64,000 nucleotides of DNA, taken from NCBI GenBank assembly GCA_958510875.1, contig OY294067.1, positions 137,857,726 through 137,921,725 of the forward strand, given 5' to 3'. Numbering within the stretch: position 1 is the first letter of the stretch; every line of letters starts with the position of its first letter. The notes beneath the pieces were generated by a model. That model had not been told where the DNA came from and did not search any database. It saw only the letters and a list, made by a program, of their open reading frames with translations. The DNA is from Endomychus coccineus. Lineage: Eukaryota; Arthropoda; Insecta; Coleoptera; Endomychidae. Shown one piece after another: positions 33,101 through 45,056 of this stretch. A program made the position numbers and the translations under genes.

Positions 33101-34860
33101 AATAATACCATAAATATAATGTTTACTTGATTCACTGCCCTTTACCAATTCTGTCTATCCTAATTAGATTTTTGAAAAATATCTTCATAATTCAATTTGA
33201 GGTATGATACCGAAATTCAACTACTCATCTTGAATCAATCAGGGAAAAAAGCTTACCCAATGTTATCGATTACTCAACTCCAGAGTGTATCAAGAGTAAG
33301 ATGCCGTTCTAGTCTAGAAGTTGATGTAGAAATGAATTTATAAAAGTAAACATGAAATTATAAAGTCAAAAGTTCATCTTCAATGTTTAATAGGATCGAA
33401 GAATTCAATTCCTGTCTGTAGTGTGAAAATATGCGATTGGAAAAATTGGAGCAATTTATTTGCCACTATATCAAAGAACTTGCAAGTGATCAATAAACCT
33501 TATTAAAGTTATTGGGGAATTTGATATTCTTCATCCATGATTATGTGTGCACAAAGCCTTATATATAATTTCCGAACAAATTACTGACACAGCGCTTTAC
33601 CTTAGAATTACTTATGAATAATATTTCTGTCATTTCAGCAATACCTAATCTACAAAATCATTAACTATGAATTGTAGGACATCTGGGTTAAGTGAGTTTT
33701 AATTTTTAATAATAATTGCGATATTGTGTGCTGTATGAATGACATGAAATAAATAACTGCTTTTAAATAAACGTTTTTTCCACTTATAATATATTAAAAG
33801 GCTTTTATGCTCTACGGTTTAATCGAAAACTATTTAACGTATTAAACTCAATTACCATTTTATTATTTCCTGTGCACCTAGTCTATATACAAACATATTC
33901 TTTATCATAATATTTACATTTAAAAATGTTCAGGAGTAAAAATAATACATTGGCTTTTATACAATTCAACGAGTGAAGTGTGTTAAAAATCAATATGATT
34001 TGAGCAAATTTAACAATTTATTATTCATCACTTACTACTAGAATTAATTATAGGTGATTTGTCCACCACGCTATTAGAATTTTACAGGTGTCGATATGAC
34101 CCCTAGTGTAATACATGTGAAGTGTAGAGTCAGGCCGAGCAAGACAGACAAATTATACGGAGGATATTAGTCACATGTCATATTAGTGATTATGATTGCA
34201 TTTGAATAATAACTTTTAATTTGTTAGTAATATAGGTTTACAAATGGAATGTGCTAGATTTTCACCAAGTCGTATATCAAAGTGCAAAAAGTATTGCTGG
34301 ATAAATGATTTCCACAGTCAATCAAATGAAGATGTAAATTCCCTTTTCATACGTTCCCGAGGGTGAATGAACATTCCGCGTTTGGATGTGTTTGAAGATG
34401 TTTGATAAATTTGATAAATTAAAAACCTAGCATAAAGCTTTCAAATAAGTAAAGTTAATGAAAACATAAAAGTGTGCCACTTCCCTTCAAAGCAGTGGTT
34501 ATTATACAATCAGGTGAGGTATAAATCTTATATATCTATAGCGTAGTGTACAAGTTCGAAAGAGAAAATTACAATGGTTAGGGTGATAGCTGAGGTATCG
34601 TTCGGAAGAGGCTAGACTGTAAATGTGTCAGAAACTCAAACAATTAAAAATGTTTTGTCGCTTGGCCATCTTTCACTGGGAAGGTTAGTAAGTAGGCCGA
34701 TGTCGGCCGGGGTACAACTAGATAAGCTTAATATATTCAATTTAAACAAGTTAATGCAATGATACAGTATAAATTTAATTTATATCGATTAATCATGTTT
34801 TAAGAAAAAAAAACTTTTTTTTGTTGGATTGTGCTGTTAAACAAAAATATTTGACGAATA
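33101..34860. other. No recognised gene
   Basis: AT-rich sequence with only short frames; no structure found by eye. Confidence 0.4.
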
Positions 34861-34899
34861 AGGTAGTCCCAACGTGTAACTAGCCATTTGAAGCTGCGT

Positions 34900-35345
34900 T
34901 CCAGAGCGTTCAAGATCTGTATTCTGGATTCTCCACGACATATCCGACTGAAGAAACTATGGATTGCTGGGACTATATAGTAGGTACTTCAGCAAACCCG
35001 TTGGTGGTACAGTGTCAGATTCGAATATATTTGAGCAATCTGATTTGAAGAATTCGTTAAAGCCAGGAGATGCAATGAAGAAAGAGGAAGAGTTTTCCGT
35101 TGATGGGATATGCACAAAAAACCGCTGGAAATTTCTACAACCACCGTTTCTGAGGGATAAGACCCAATTTACTATTGCAGCAGCAATTATTACGTCTCGA
35201 ATAGCGAAAGCAAGAATTGATTTTGTATGATCTAATCAGGCAATTATGTCATTGAAAATTTGCGATGATAATGTGTCTGTGAATTAAGTACTGCTTGTGG
35301 CAGATATATTTACGTTTGTATTAGACATAATCAATTTTAATTCAT
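34900..35345 (+). pseudogene. DDE transposase remnant (DDE_Tnp_4 type)
   Basis: The frame at 34964-35230 reads YSRYFSKPVGGTVSDSNIFE, then LKPGDAMKKEEEFSVDGICT and PPFLRDKTQFT. This order (G-G-x-V-S-D, E-x-S, L-x-P-G-D, G/E-F-S-V, PPF-L-x-x-K-x-Q-F) is that of DDE superfamily endonucleases related to IS5/PIF-Harbinger/ISL2EU transposases. The usual D in the M-x-D-K/R-G-F motif is lost (MKKEEEF). Reading continues weakly to 35345 past a stop. Only the central-C-terminal part remains. Confidence 0.6.
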
Positions 35346-36755
35346 CTATTATGGAAAAATATAAACTCATGTAAGATTAACAATTTGTTGAGCAATATAT
35401 GTGAATTGAGTAACATTTTACAGTGGACAGTATCAAGAAAAGAAAAATCAAATAATCATATTCAATATAAATCTCAAATAATGCAAATTTGATTAGATTG
35501 ACGTTCGTCCTCAGCGTTTGCACCCCAGTTTACGATAAAAATTCATTGAGCAGAATTTACATCTGCTCAAAGATATATTTTCTATGTCCATAATACCCTT
35601 TAGGCGCGTAAAAACCTAAACAAACTGTATGCATGCTTGCGCAATGTTGGCTTAAACCACGTCTCTATGTCAAATCCCAGCACTGGATTCTGGGTTCCGT
35701 CTGAGAATTAATCATACATTTCTGTTCAGTGGATATGGTGAGTTTGTACAAAGCCTTGAAATCCTGTTTCTGCTATTTACACTCTCATGATCCTGGAGCA
35801 ATTTGGAATGTTAGAATGTCAGTTTGTGTTGTGAAGTATTAGGTACCGTGCAATATTCAATTTGGTAGATGGTTCTATTCGACCAAAAATAATACTGCTC
35901 TTCTTCCTCAACTTCATGAGGTTAAATGAGAAGCCTCTTTCCGGGTATGAAGCTGAACACCAAATTATTGAAAAAGAATAAATTGCAAATGTCTGTACCT
36001 GGCAGACAAGCCTGAATGATCAGATATTTCTCTTAGTTTTCCCCAATAATAATTGTTATTAGTTAAATAGTCTACATGATGTAGAGGTGAATGTGGTATC
36101 CAGAATAAACCATAGGACGTTTCCTAGTTCAAAAATCAAGCTGCATACCATGTCTGACATCGTAATTTGTACAATTTGACAATCAGAAGCGTATAATGAA
36201 TATGATATGCTATTTTCAAAATAGTGATAGCTTACTGGGTACAAAAAAGATATGGTTAGCTTCAAAGAACATTGTCCTATTCATTAATGTACAGGTTGAG
36301 AGGTGAGATGCGCGAACGTCGATTGGTCAGGGTTATGTTATCGTACAGTAATTCTAGAAAATTATTTATTCTCACCACAAACGTTTCATGCAAAATGAAT
36401 CATTGCAATGGCATCGTTTATTAATCGCTAAATAATGTTCGTTAATAAATCATGCTCATGTTTCTCGAATCTGAAACGCACTTATTATATCTAAATATAC
36501 CGGTCTCTTAAACTCCTGTATAGTTTTTTCGTAGGTCAATAATTAGGCGCCTGGTAAGTAGATGCAGACCTACTTAAAATACTTGGATCTACGGTATTCT
36601 GATTATCGTTGTCAATTATTGGAAATTATAAATCTCTGCAGAATGGTATGTCAGACATAGTCCTTAGTAACCTAGTGTTACAATTAAGGTGAAAGGGGAA
36701 TATGTTGTCGAAGTCGCAGGATATGAAGATAACGTCGCCAACGGTTATATGAGGA
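35346..36755. other. No recognised gene
   Basis: Short frames only, no domain recognised. Confidence 0.4.
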
Positions 36756-36827
36756 CAACAATTAATAAACTCTTAACACTATACATAAGAAATAATCACC
36801 CTTATCCACTACAAATACTGTTGAAGT

Positions 36828-36880
36828 ATTGAGGACCCTCCAGCTACCAAGAAGGCATCATCAGAGTAAACTAAATTAGA
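36828..36880 (-). ncRNA. Degraded hammerhead-like motif 3' of GIY-YIG remnant
   Basis: TTTACTCTGATGATGCC (CTGATGA at 36864-36858). Helix II TGCCTTC/GTAGCTG is partly broken, and GGAGG replaces GAAAG. It lies in sense orientation directly after the coding remnant, placing the motif in the element's 3' terminal repeat. Confidence 0.5.
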
Positions 36881-36904
36881 AATCAAAACGTGGCCGTTCA
36901 AATA

Positions 36905-37201
36905 CTATTTAGGGATAATAATGCAACAAGGAGTTATCCTCAGCTGGAGATTAATCGGAATTTGAAAAATTGCTTCTAGCTTATCCATTTCCATGCCTTC
37001 TAAATTACCTAGATATTTGTCCGTACTGTGTTTTGAAAGTGATAAACTTTCTTGAGAAATGGCGCTGGTTTTTTCACCATCGTTTTTCTTCATATAGGCA
37101 AAATGTTCTTCATACCGAGTTGAAGTATTCCTTCTAGTTTGACCCACATAACATTTATAACACGACTCATAAACGATTCTGTAAATCCCGAATTTATCCA
37201 A
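36905..37201 (-). pseudogene. GIY-YIG endonuclease C-terminal remnant, Penelope-like element
   Basis: 98 codons begin with KFGIYRIVYESCYKCYVGQT, the GIY...YVG core of GIY-YIG nucleases. RRNTSTRYEEHFAYMKK follows, giving the R-x(3)-R-x(2)-E-H motif with catalytic Arg and His. The tail ISQESLS and YLGNLEGMEM is shared with the fragments at 8.8 and 22.5 kb. In Penelope-like retroelements this endonuclease nicks the target for priming. The N-terminal RT is missing, and the distal Glu of the GIY-YIG fold cannot be placed with certainty. Family A in this window is defined by this remnant. Confidence 0.8.
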
Positions 37202-37244
37202 GTTGGGATATTTATCAGGTGTTGACTAAAAGGTATTTGAATTC

Positions 37245-37300
37245 TAATTAAGTTTACTCTGATGATGGCTACTTGATAGCCGAAGGGTCCCTAGTACTTT
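37245..37300 (+). ncRNA. Hammerhead-like motif with G15.1/C16.1, family A inverted arm
   Basis: CTGATGA (37259-37265), helix II TGGCTAC/ATAGCC, then GAAGGGTCCCT. Helix I has TTAAGT-TT-ACT upstream pairing with AGT-ACTT-T-AA downstream. Relative to copy 1, A15.1-U16.1 seems replaced by G-C, and the cleavage-site base would be U. Confidence 0.5.
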
Positions 37301-37439
37301 AACATTATTCTTAGTATATTAGGGTAATTATTTTTTTATTTTTAGGATGACAATTCTTGTGCCGATTCAGAACGCTCTAGGACATTATAACATCGCGCTC
37401 GTTGCAGAGGGGGGCGCTCCATTTCGTGATTGTTTCCTG

Positions 37440-38637
37440 CACTGTGAAAAATATTCATATAATATTACACAGAAAATGTTACCCTTGATTTAATGTGTAA
37501 TATCACTACATAGAACACATAGAAATGTGTAATTATTTTCACATAAATATATACAATGATTTAAACAAAAATGTGTAATAATAGATTTTTTCTCAAACAC
37601 ATTGCGAATTTGAATCATTTATGTCCCTTATACTATTTGTAACAATTTGGTTGAGCAGCTTTTGATAAAAATGAGTTAGCTTCCAAAGTTTTACATAAAT
37701 TAGCAAAAGAGTATAAATTTTGTACTTCCAGCTCATTTGTATTAAACTCATTAATGTCAAACCTAGTAGCTGAGAGATTTTCGAAAAACAAATCCTGATC
37801 GTTTTTATACGTGACGAAAATTCGACAATTAGCCTTTTGTTTCAGGAGAATAAGATAGCTGATCAAAAGGATATCCTGTTCATGCTCATTGACTAAAGTT
37901 ATTATCTTTAACAACTCGTGGTTCTAAGCTGCACTTGGGATTGTCACACTTAAGACGTTTTGAATGAATTTCGAGGTTAGGCTTAGGCTAATATAATCCA
38001 ATATTGCGTTGTCTAAAACTTGCATAATATGTTTTAAATATCTGCAGCCAGTTGCTTAACCTTAACTTTACCGTTTGTGAAAGTACTCATGCATAATAAA
38101 TTTCACTGAATAATATAATTATTCAAATAATAAGATTATTTCAATATAACACTTTACACAATATACTTCGCTAAAATCTGTATTAAAAGGAACTGAGAAT
38201 GATAAAATAAATTTAACTTACCGTTTTGAGTACAATAAAAACTAATGTTGATCTGTTTTGCATTCTTAACTTGGTCAATGGTTGGTAGGGACCCACACAT
38301 CGTAATGGCGGTCGACAGGGCGTTGCGCACATACGAGCATGCGGTGAAGTAAATGTACATGCTTCTGGTTCACATAGAAAAACAAGTATTTCCACATATT
38401 TTTATACAATTTACCCATAAAATTATCTAAAATCACAGATAATACATTGGAAAATTCACTATCATGTGTAATCTTAAATTCTTTTATGTATTAACTAATT
38501 ATTTATTATAAATTTTCCAAACAAAATGTAGATACTCTTACGGTTTTTCTGTATAGATACATTTGTATGAGTTCATAGAAAGTTAATGTAATTTTTACCA
38601 TACTTTTCAATTGAATTTTACATCCATTTTTTCAGTG
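37440..38637. other. Possible TIR-bounded non-autonomous element
   Basis: GCACTGTGAAAAAT (37440) and ATTTTTTCAGTGTG (38624-38637) are inverted partners. The interior has a 93-codon minus frame (37633-37914) of unknown nature (VNEHEQDILLISYLILLKQK start), without recognised domain. CACTG-type ends occur in hAT elements, but no 8-bp target duplication is evident. Confidence 0.3.
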
Positions 38638-39339
38638 TGGGTGAATTAGCGGATGCCAGTGATTTCATCAGGATCCACCAGTCAATTATTTATTCAATAA
38701 TTAAATGAAATATATTAAATTATTTATTCACATTTATATGATGATGTGTTAATTAATAGTTATTTCGAGGGAAATAAAGTTATAATTGAGAAGGCTTTGG
38801 ATTCAAGTACCTATATTGTTTATGAGCATTTTTTTACTGAAAACGCAATATATATATAAATCACAGTGTCGTGAATTTAAACATATTTATGTCGCTGTCA
38901 ATAAACGTTTATTCCTGAAATTCATTAGTCGATGTGAATGCCTCGAAAGTGTAGATCGGATTTTCATGATAACATCACCTAATTTGGTATTTTGTATTAA
39001 TATTTCATGGAGGAAGTAGGTAATTTACTTTGTTATGAATATATTTATATTCATTTTTCAATATGAAATCGACTGAATTGGACGGGCGTTACACAAATGT
39101 TATGTAGGTCAACTTTGTAAAGAGTATAATACATTCTTAACGAAAAAGTTTTAAATATATATAACAAAAGAGGTTGACTTAATGGTTGGAAATTTATATC
39201 TTTTACAGCTGACTTACTGATTACAAGAATACAGGTTGTTTACACTGAGGGATTAAAATCTTATAACTAGTTTGCGATAGGTTGTTTGTGTAAAAGAGAT
39301 TATATATAGCTAGTAATACTGTGAGTTAAGCACCTTCAA

Positions 39340-39590
39340 GTTCATTTTCATTCTAAAATTTGTACTGTATCCTTGACAGTGGAATCCTCTAGGAGTTAGT
39401 GTATCTAGGAGATCATCCACTACCCGGCTGCACATCCCCCTCAGTACAAGATGCTCCTCTTCTCAAGCGAGGCCTTAATAGTAGCGTGTGACGCGTTATC
39501 AATGGCTCACTTGATGCCAAGTAAGGCTCAAAGAGCTATTCCGTTTAGTTCCAGAATTCTTGAGGTTATTTTGGATGGGATTAAACATTT
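39340..39590 (-). pseudogene. LINE RT fragment (R1/jockey-like), heavily decayed
   Basis: The minus frame VVDDLLDTLTPRGFHCQGYS resembles the RT stretch after the P-Q-G motif: L-V-V-D-x-L-L-x-L-T-x-x-G-F-x-x-x-G-Y-A-D-D. A frame break precedes the final YADD. Upstream pieces are too eroded to align. Confidence 0.45.
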
Positions 39591-40304
39591 TCAGTTGTTT
39601 CTTGTTTCTGTATAAACGAGAATAAATTATTGTCAGAGTAGATTAAGATTCATGATTACTAGAACATTATATACAAAGTTTTCATGTTACTGTCTGGCAA
39701 TGTTGCAATCTTGAGCGTGAAGACTAAGATGATGCAGATAAAGTAATAACAAGTGGGCTGAAAGTATTATCAATCCTAGAAGGAACCTAGTTTCTTCATA
39801 CTATGTACAGGTCACACTTTTATTTAGTTGATTATCCGATACATACCCGTATGATCGAACCGAGATCAGAGTGTATGAGTTAACCTGAAAACCCTCAAAA
39901 AAAGGGTCGGCTTCATAGCAAAAGAAAAATAAATTTGAAAAACGCTTTGAAATCAAATCAAGAGATTCATTGGTAATATGTTTATTATGTAAAAAAAATC
40001 AACAATATGAAAAAATTATGACACTCAACATAATACTTCGGGACTGAGAGGCACCTTATACTCAAACATCCCAAACAATTCTAAATGTAATTTGTAAAAG
40101 TAAATTCGCATTTCCAAGCCATCAGAAAATAACCGGTGATTTATTTACATACATGAGACAGTCTTAACAACAACTTTGTGACACTTAAAATTCGAAAATA
40201 TATTAATTAATTCAAAGAATTACCTACTGCATTTTAACATTTACTACGAGAAACTTTAGAAATATCTTTCATGTAATATGGGTTTGTAATAAATGGTGTA
40301 ATAT

Positions 40305-40567
40305 TACCGATTGTCAATCTTCACAATACCTCAAAAAAAGATTGAATGGTCACAACTATACCAAAAATTCATCAACTGCGCTTAATAAACCTTGTAAAAG
40401 ACACTAACCATACATTCGACTACAACAATACAAAAATTTTAAATATTGAAACAAATGACAACAAACGTTCGATATTAGAATGTATTCAAATTAAAAAGAA
40501 CAATTGTGTAAATGACAAAATAGATTCCTATCTTTCGAAACTTTACAATAATCTAATTCAAACTTAA
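40305..40567 (+). pseudogene. Penelope-like family B C-terminal (post GIY-YIG) remnant
   Basis: QYLKKRLNGHNYTKNSSTAL (about 40327-40386, one frame) leads after a one-base shift into TNHTFDYNNTKILNIETN, KRSILECIQIKKN and DKIDSYLSKLYNNLI, ending at TAA 40565-40567. This follows the order L-K-x-R-L-x-x-H ... H-x-F-D-x-x-x-x-K-I-L-x-x-E-x-x-x-x-K-R-x-x-L-E ... D-x-x-x-L-S-x-x-Y seen at the end of Penelope-like polyproteins. The GIY core itself is lost. It precedes the (TA)n-ended family B repeat by about 300 bp. Confidence 0.7.
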
Positions 40568-40880
40568 CAAAATTCTATTAGTTTGAAGTGCCACTTTCCA
40601 CTTGTCTATTTAAAATTCAACCTAAAAAAGATACGTATTATTCAACTATGACACTATGAGTAACAATTTTGAGGTTAAATTCCATAGAATTGATTAGTTG
40701 TTTGTGATAGATGTGAAGTGTTTATCATAGAATAACTAATTCATACAATAATCATAGATATTTAGAATTGTATAATCTTGAAATGTCTTATGTTTAACTA
40801 GATTCAGTCCATTTCAAATTGTAATTAGCCATACATTACTCTTTCACACACAACCGATCCTTTTTTTTCTGCAGTTTTAA

Positions 40881-41222
<342 letters not shown>

Positions 41223-42494
41223 CATATAATATTTACTTTAGCGCGCTCTTGTAAACTAAATGAAAATTTGAATGACTCATATCGATGGGAAATTTTCCGC
41301 TCTACAATTTTTTACTACTGGGTTTATTCTTCCCTAAAATACATATTTTCAGGGAAAAATACGGAAAAAGATAAAAACACTTGAATTTCGATATATTTTC
41401 ACATCTATCTCTCGGAAATCACCCTTTATTTTCTTTTGGTTTTCACAGGTTTATTTCCGCATATAATTACCTTCAATTTGGTATAAGTCACATTGACGTA
41501 CTATTTACTTTGACCAAAGGCCTTTCTTTTGTACAATTCCGATGGACTTTCTGTGCAAAACAATAGAATTCGGAAGGATTGGTCCTTTTTCGATTGAAAT
41601 AACTTTTCCTCTATCATCGATTATTCAAAATCTAGTTCAAAATATTATGTGCAATTATTCATGTTCAGAAGTTTCTCCCGAATCTGTAATTTATAAATAT
41701 AACAAACCATTTTTGATCAGTAAGATCATCCCTATATTTAATCAACACTATTATTTCATTCTGATTGATGAAATAACATTTAATTTGTAACAAATTCCAT
41801 CGAAAATGACCGGAGCCGACATAGGAAAATGTATTAAACAATATTTTATTAATTGAGTATAAACATCATGTAGGCAAAAATGCGTTTTTACTTTGATGTC
41901 AAAAGAATCAAATTGAATTGAATAATAGCATCACTATGAACTTGCTATTATAAACATGAATACGCATGTTTCAAACAATTTCGTCGCAGCCAGTCAGTAG
42001 AATTAAATTTAGCTATAAAATGATTACGAAATTTAACCTTACGCACAGGTTGCTTAACCGAATGTTCATGTTAAAACTGGGTCACACACTATTTAAATTT
42101 CTATGTGGCCATGAAACATTTAAAGATAGTTAATTAATTTATTCGAAATATTCCATTGAGTCGAGTAGTTAGACGTAAAAATTTACCATTCAGATTAATC
42201 CTATTGTATTATTTGAATTCATCAGAATTATTCTGGATCCGGAAGATGTTAGTTTCATTGTAGTAGCTAAAGATAAATGTTGATAAGTTGATGATAGACA
42301 ATAAATGTATTACCATTACAAATCTTCCAATATACATGAGGTTTCAAAAATTATGAATGAAACTATTCCAGCTCATATCAGATGTTTAATCGATTTTTCA
42401 GATTCCTAAGTTTTCAGAGCCCCAACTCGTATATCCCCATGATGACAGTGACTTTCTTCTTCATTTGAAGGTTAAGTGTGCAAAGTTTCATCAA

Positions 42495-42680
42495 TGTAGG
42501 TTCTTCTCCGCTCCAAGGAGCGGCATCTGTTGCAGAATGGCGACCACCCGCGCTTCACTCCAGCGGAACAGCATGTGCATGGAGCGCTTTACTGACAAAG
42601 ACGCATGCGTCAGCACACAGCATGCATCTTTGTCGTGTTTGTACTGTATGTTGCTAGAAATTGCGAGCTGTAACATTAAT
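42495..42680. other. Local GC-rich island with short palindromes
   Basis: Contains CTCCGCTCC/GGAGCGG, GACGCATGCGTC (perfect palindrome) and an inverted pair ACAAAGACGCATGC/GCATGCATCTTTGT. Frames on both strands are open (about 60-80 codons) but unrecognised. Confidence 0.4.
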
Positions 42681-42773
42681 AAAATCTGCTGTTGTCCGCG
42701 GATTAATCCGTAAGAACAAACAACATATGATTCAGCAGTTGAATAAGTAGGAAGACGCTGAAAGAGTTTAAAA

Positions 42774-42965
42774 CTGTGAATACACTATAACAGTAATAAG
42801 TATGAAATAATCATCTTTATCCTCTAAAAATACTACTAAAGTACCAAGAACCTTCCAGCCATCATCGGAGTGTGATAGCTTACTATATGATGGCTACTTG
42901 GTAGCTGAAAGGTCCTTAGTACTTTAATAGTATTTGTAGTGGATAAGGGTGATTATTACGTGCAG
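42774..42965. repeat. Penelope-like family A foldback, degraded copy
   Basis: Left arm TGAATACACTATAACAG, TAATCATCTTTATCC; right arm GGATAAGGGTGATTATTA with GGCTACTTGGTAGCTGAAAG. The core reads TATATGA instead of CTGATGA on the plus strand, and CCGATGA on the minus strand with helix II truncated. Confidence 0.7.
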
Positions 42966-43819
42966 TTATTTGTTATTACTCATTCAAGGAATGATTATAT
43001 CAAACTGATCATAGATCAATATTGATTGTAGTTCTTTACTTCCATGAACATACAATAGAAAGAGTGCTTGTCATAAGCTCTATGCTACCGTTCACAGTTG
43101 CGGCAGTATGAGGCGTGAGAAATAATATTGAGCTCAGTGACTCTGAATGATATTCAACAGATATTTCTTTACTGTTAATTTTTCTTCTCTCCTTCTTGAA
43201 TTATATTTGAATTAATTCAAAACAGCTCTGATGAAAATCAGAATGATATTGGTTGTGAAAAATGGAGGAATTTCATCCAACTGAATATTTTGAACGTGGA
43301 AGGATCTTCAAATAAGGAATGTAACGAGTTCAGACCAGGGAAGCGAAAAAGCAGATGTATCAGAGACAAACAGTTTCTATTCTTAGTCATCTTGATCAGC
43401 AATAACATCTTCAAGTTCAAGCCGAATAGTTATTGATACAGAAACTATTCAAGATTCTTTGAAATATGCAGCCAGCTGTATTGCAAAGAATACCTGAATC
43501 AAAAGGAACATACCTATGAGAACTCCACTTGGATTCAACATTTATCCTATGGAGGACAGTAAAAGACTAATGCAGAACTTTTTCGTGAAGCTTTTCCAAC
43601 TACTAGTAGCAGAAGCATAAGCTACTAATCTTAAAGCGATGAGAGCAAATGAAGATAAGGCTGAGGTGGAGAAATCGAGGTATCTTCAAAAATGCGGAGA
43701 AAAGAAAACCAACCGATGAAGCTCGACTTCAAAGAAGAAGATGTTAACGAATTATAAAATGTATATATCCTGTAGTTCTTGTTATGTATGCTGTGCTCAG
43801 TTTTCCACGTCTTATCTTC

Positions 43820-44110
43820 CGAATATTTTGTAGTAATTTGTCCAGGAGTACTGCATAATATACCCAAAGGATCGTAGCCATGCGTTGCCCTAACTTTGTT
43901 CATGCCTAAATGTTCGATTCGGCGAACGCTCATATCTGAAAGTCCCGATATTTGTGCTCTTTCTTTCACGTTCAAGCATCGATTCCCTGATACGAAGTCC
44001 TCAACAAGGGCAATTTTGTCATGTCACCACTTCCACCGTCCTTAGAGGTTTTAGCGTAATCTCTCAAGGATCCCTGCCCAGACGAAACCGTTTTGACCAA
44101 TCTATCACCA
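43820..44110 (-). pseudogene. mariner-like transposase N-terminal HTH fragment
   Basis: Minus-strand translation LVEDFVSGNRCLNVKERAQI, then SGLSDMSVRRI and EHLGMNKVRA resembles the second helix-turn-helix of mariner/SETMAR-type transposases (R-x-L-x-V-R-E-I-A ... G-I-S-x-x-S-V-x-R-I-L ... L-G-M-x-K-V/L-x-A-R-W). The Trp that normally follows is lost. The catalytic domain is absent. It was probably a Tc1/mariner DNA transposon that is now a fragment. Confidence 0.55.
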
Positions 44111-44902
44111 CCGAATAAGACGGTGAATTTTCCCCGTAATCTTTATGTAGCCGATCTTTGATGCTTTGAGGAGAAAAACGTCCTCAATAAAACTTCCACT
44201 TGTATTATCAACAAATTGACATTGTTATCGATGCCCTCTTATGTGATCTATTCAATAAGTGCAGTTGTTTTGAATATGATTATTAATTAATTATGTTGTA
44301 TGCTACTTCCTACTTCATATTCGAAATTATTTGAAAGTTGCTGTTATTATTATGTTCAACCCTGCTACTACATCAAGTTTCACTGTTCTAGGCTTTATTC
44401 CGACGTAGAAACCTCATAAGAATCTATTATTATGCTTAACTTATAATATAAAAGCTAATAATTCGAAATCATATGACTGTTACTGTTATATTTTCACGTA
44501 CCTAAGCTATAAATATTTTCCACTGCTCATTCATTCACCATGACGTATCATAATTGGAACAGAGTATACGCAAATAGACATGTTCCAGCGCAATCTATAG
44601 ATTCTGGGAATCGTAAAACACAAGTTACCATAATACACGTGAGATCTATTTTTAATCAAATTCTAATATAAGGTAGAAAATATTAGTTTTTGTTCAATTT
44701 AATGATTTATGATACATCTTATGTCAAATAAAAAGTTCCACAGATAAATATACATCGAGAATTATTCAGTATGGTGAAGTTAATTGAAAATTGATATAAT
44801 AAAACAGATATTACTTTATTTATCAATTATATATTTTATAAACACTAGTTTCAATACCTAACGATACAATAATGTATGAATAAAAATAGGAGATCTTACA
44901 AT

Positions 44903-45038
44903 AGTTAATAATCAGTGAGAAGAGATCAGATTCAAAGTGTTTTACTTTAAATTCTGACAGACAGTCAATCTTTTAATTAATTACAAAAGAACGTTAGTCA
45001 TTAACATGGATTACATGATCAAACTAAATATATCAACA
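44903..45038 (-). repeat. Copia 3' LTR
   Basis: 136 bp; on the minus strand it begins TGTTGATATATTTAG and ends ATTATTAACT. The end is not the usual CA. Confidence 0.9.
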
Positions 45039-45047
45039 CTCCCACTT
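45039..45047 (-). other. Copia polypurine tract
   Basis: AAGTGGGAG on the minus strand directly upstream of the 3' LTR; primes plus-strand synthesis in LTR retrotransposons. Confidence 0.85.
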
Positions 45048-45056
45048 AATCCATAT

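Larger units (their letters stand above)
36765..37345 (-). mobile_element. Penelope-like family A element, short copy with both ends
   Basis: The minus strand reads: inverted 5' arm (37345-37235), coding remnant with GIY-YIG domain (37201-36905), then 3' terminal repeat with ACTCTGATGA (36876-36858) and the family end AGGGTGATTATTTCTTATG. Penelope-like elements often carry an inverted copy of their terminal repeat at the 5' end, and this structure fits. RT is absent. Confidence 0.8.
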
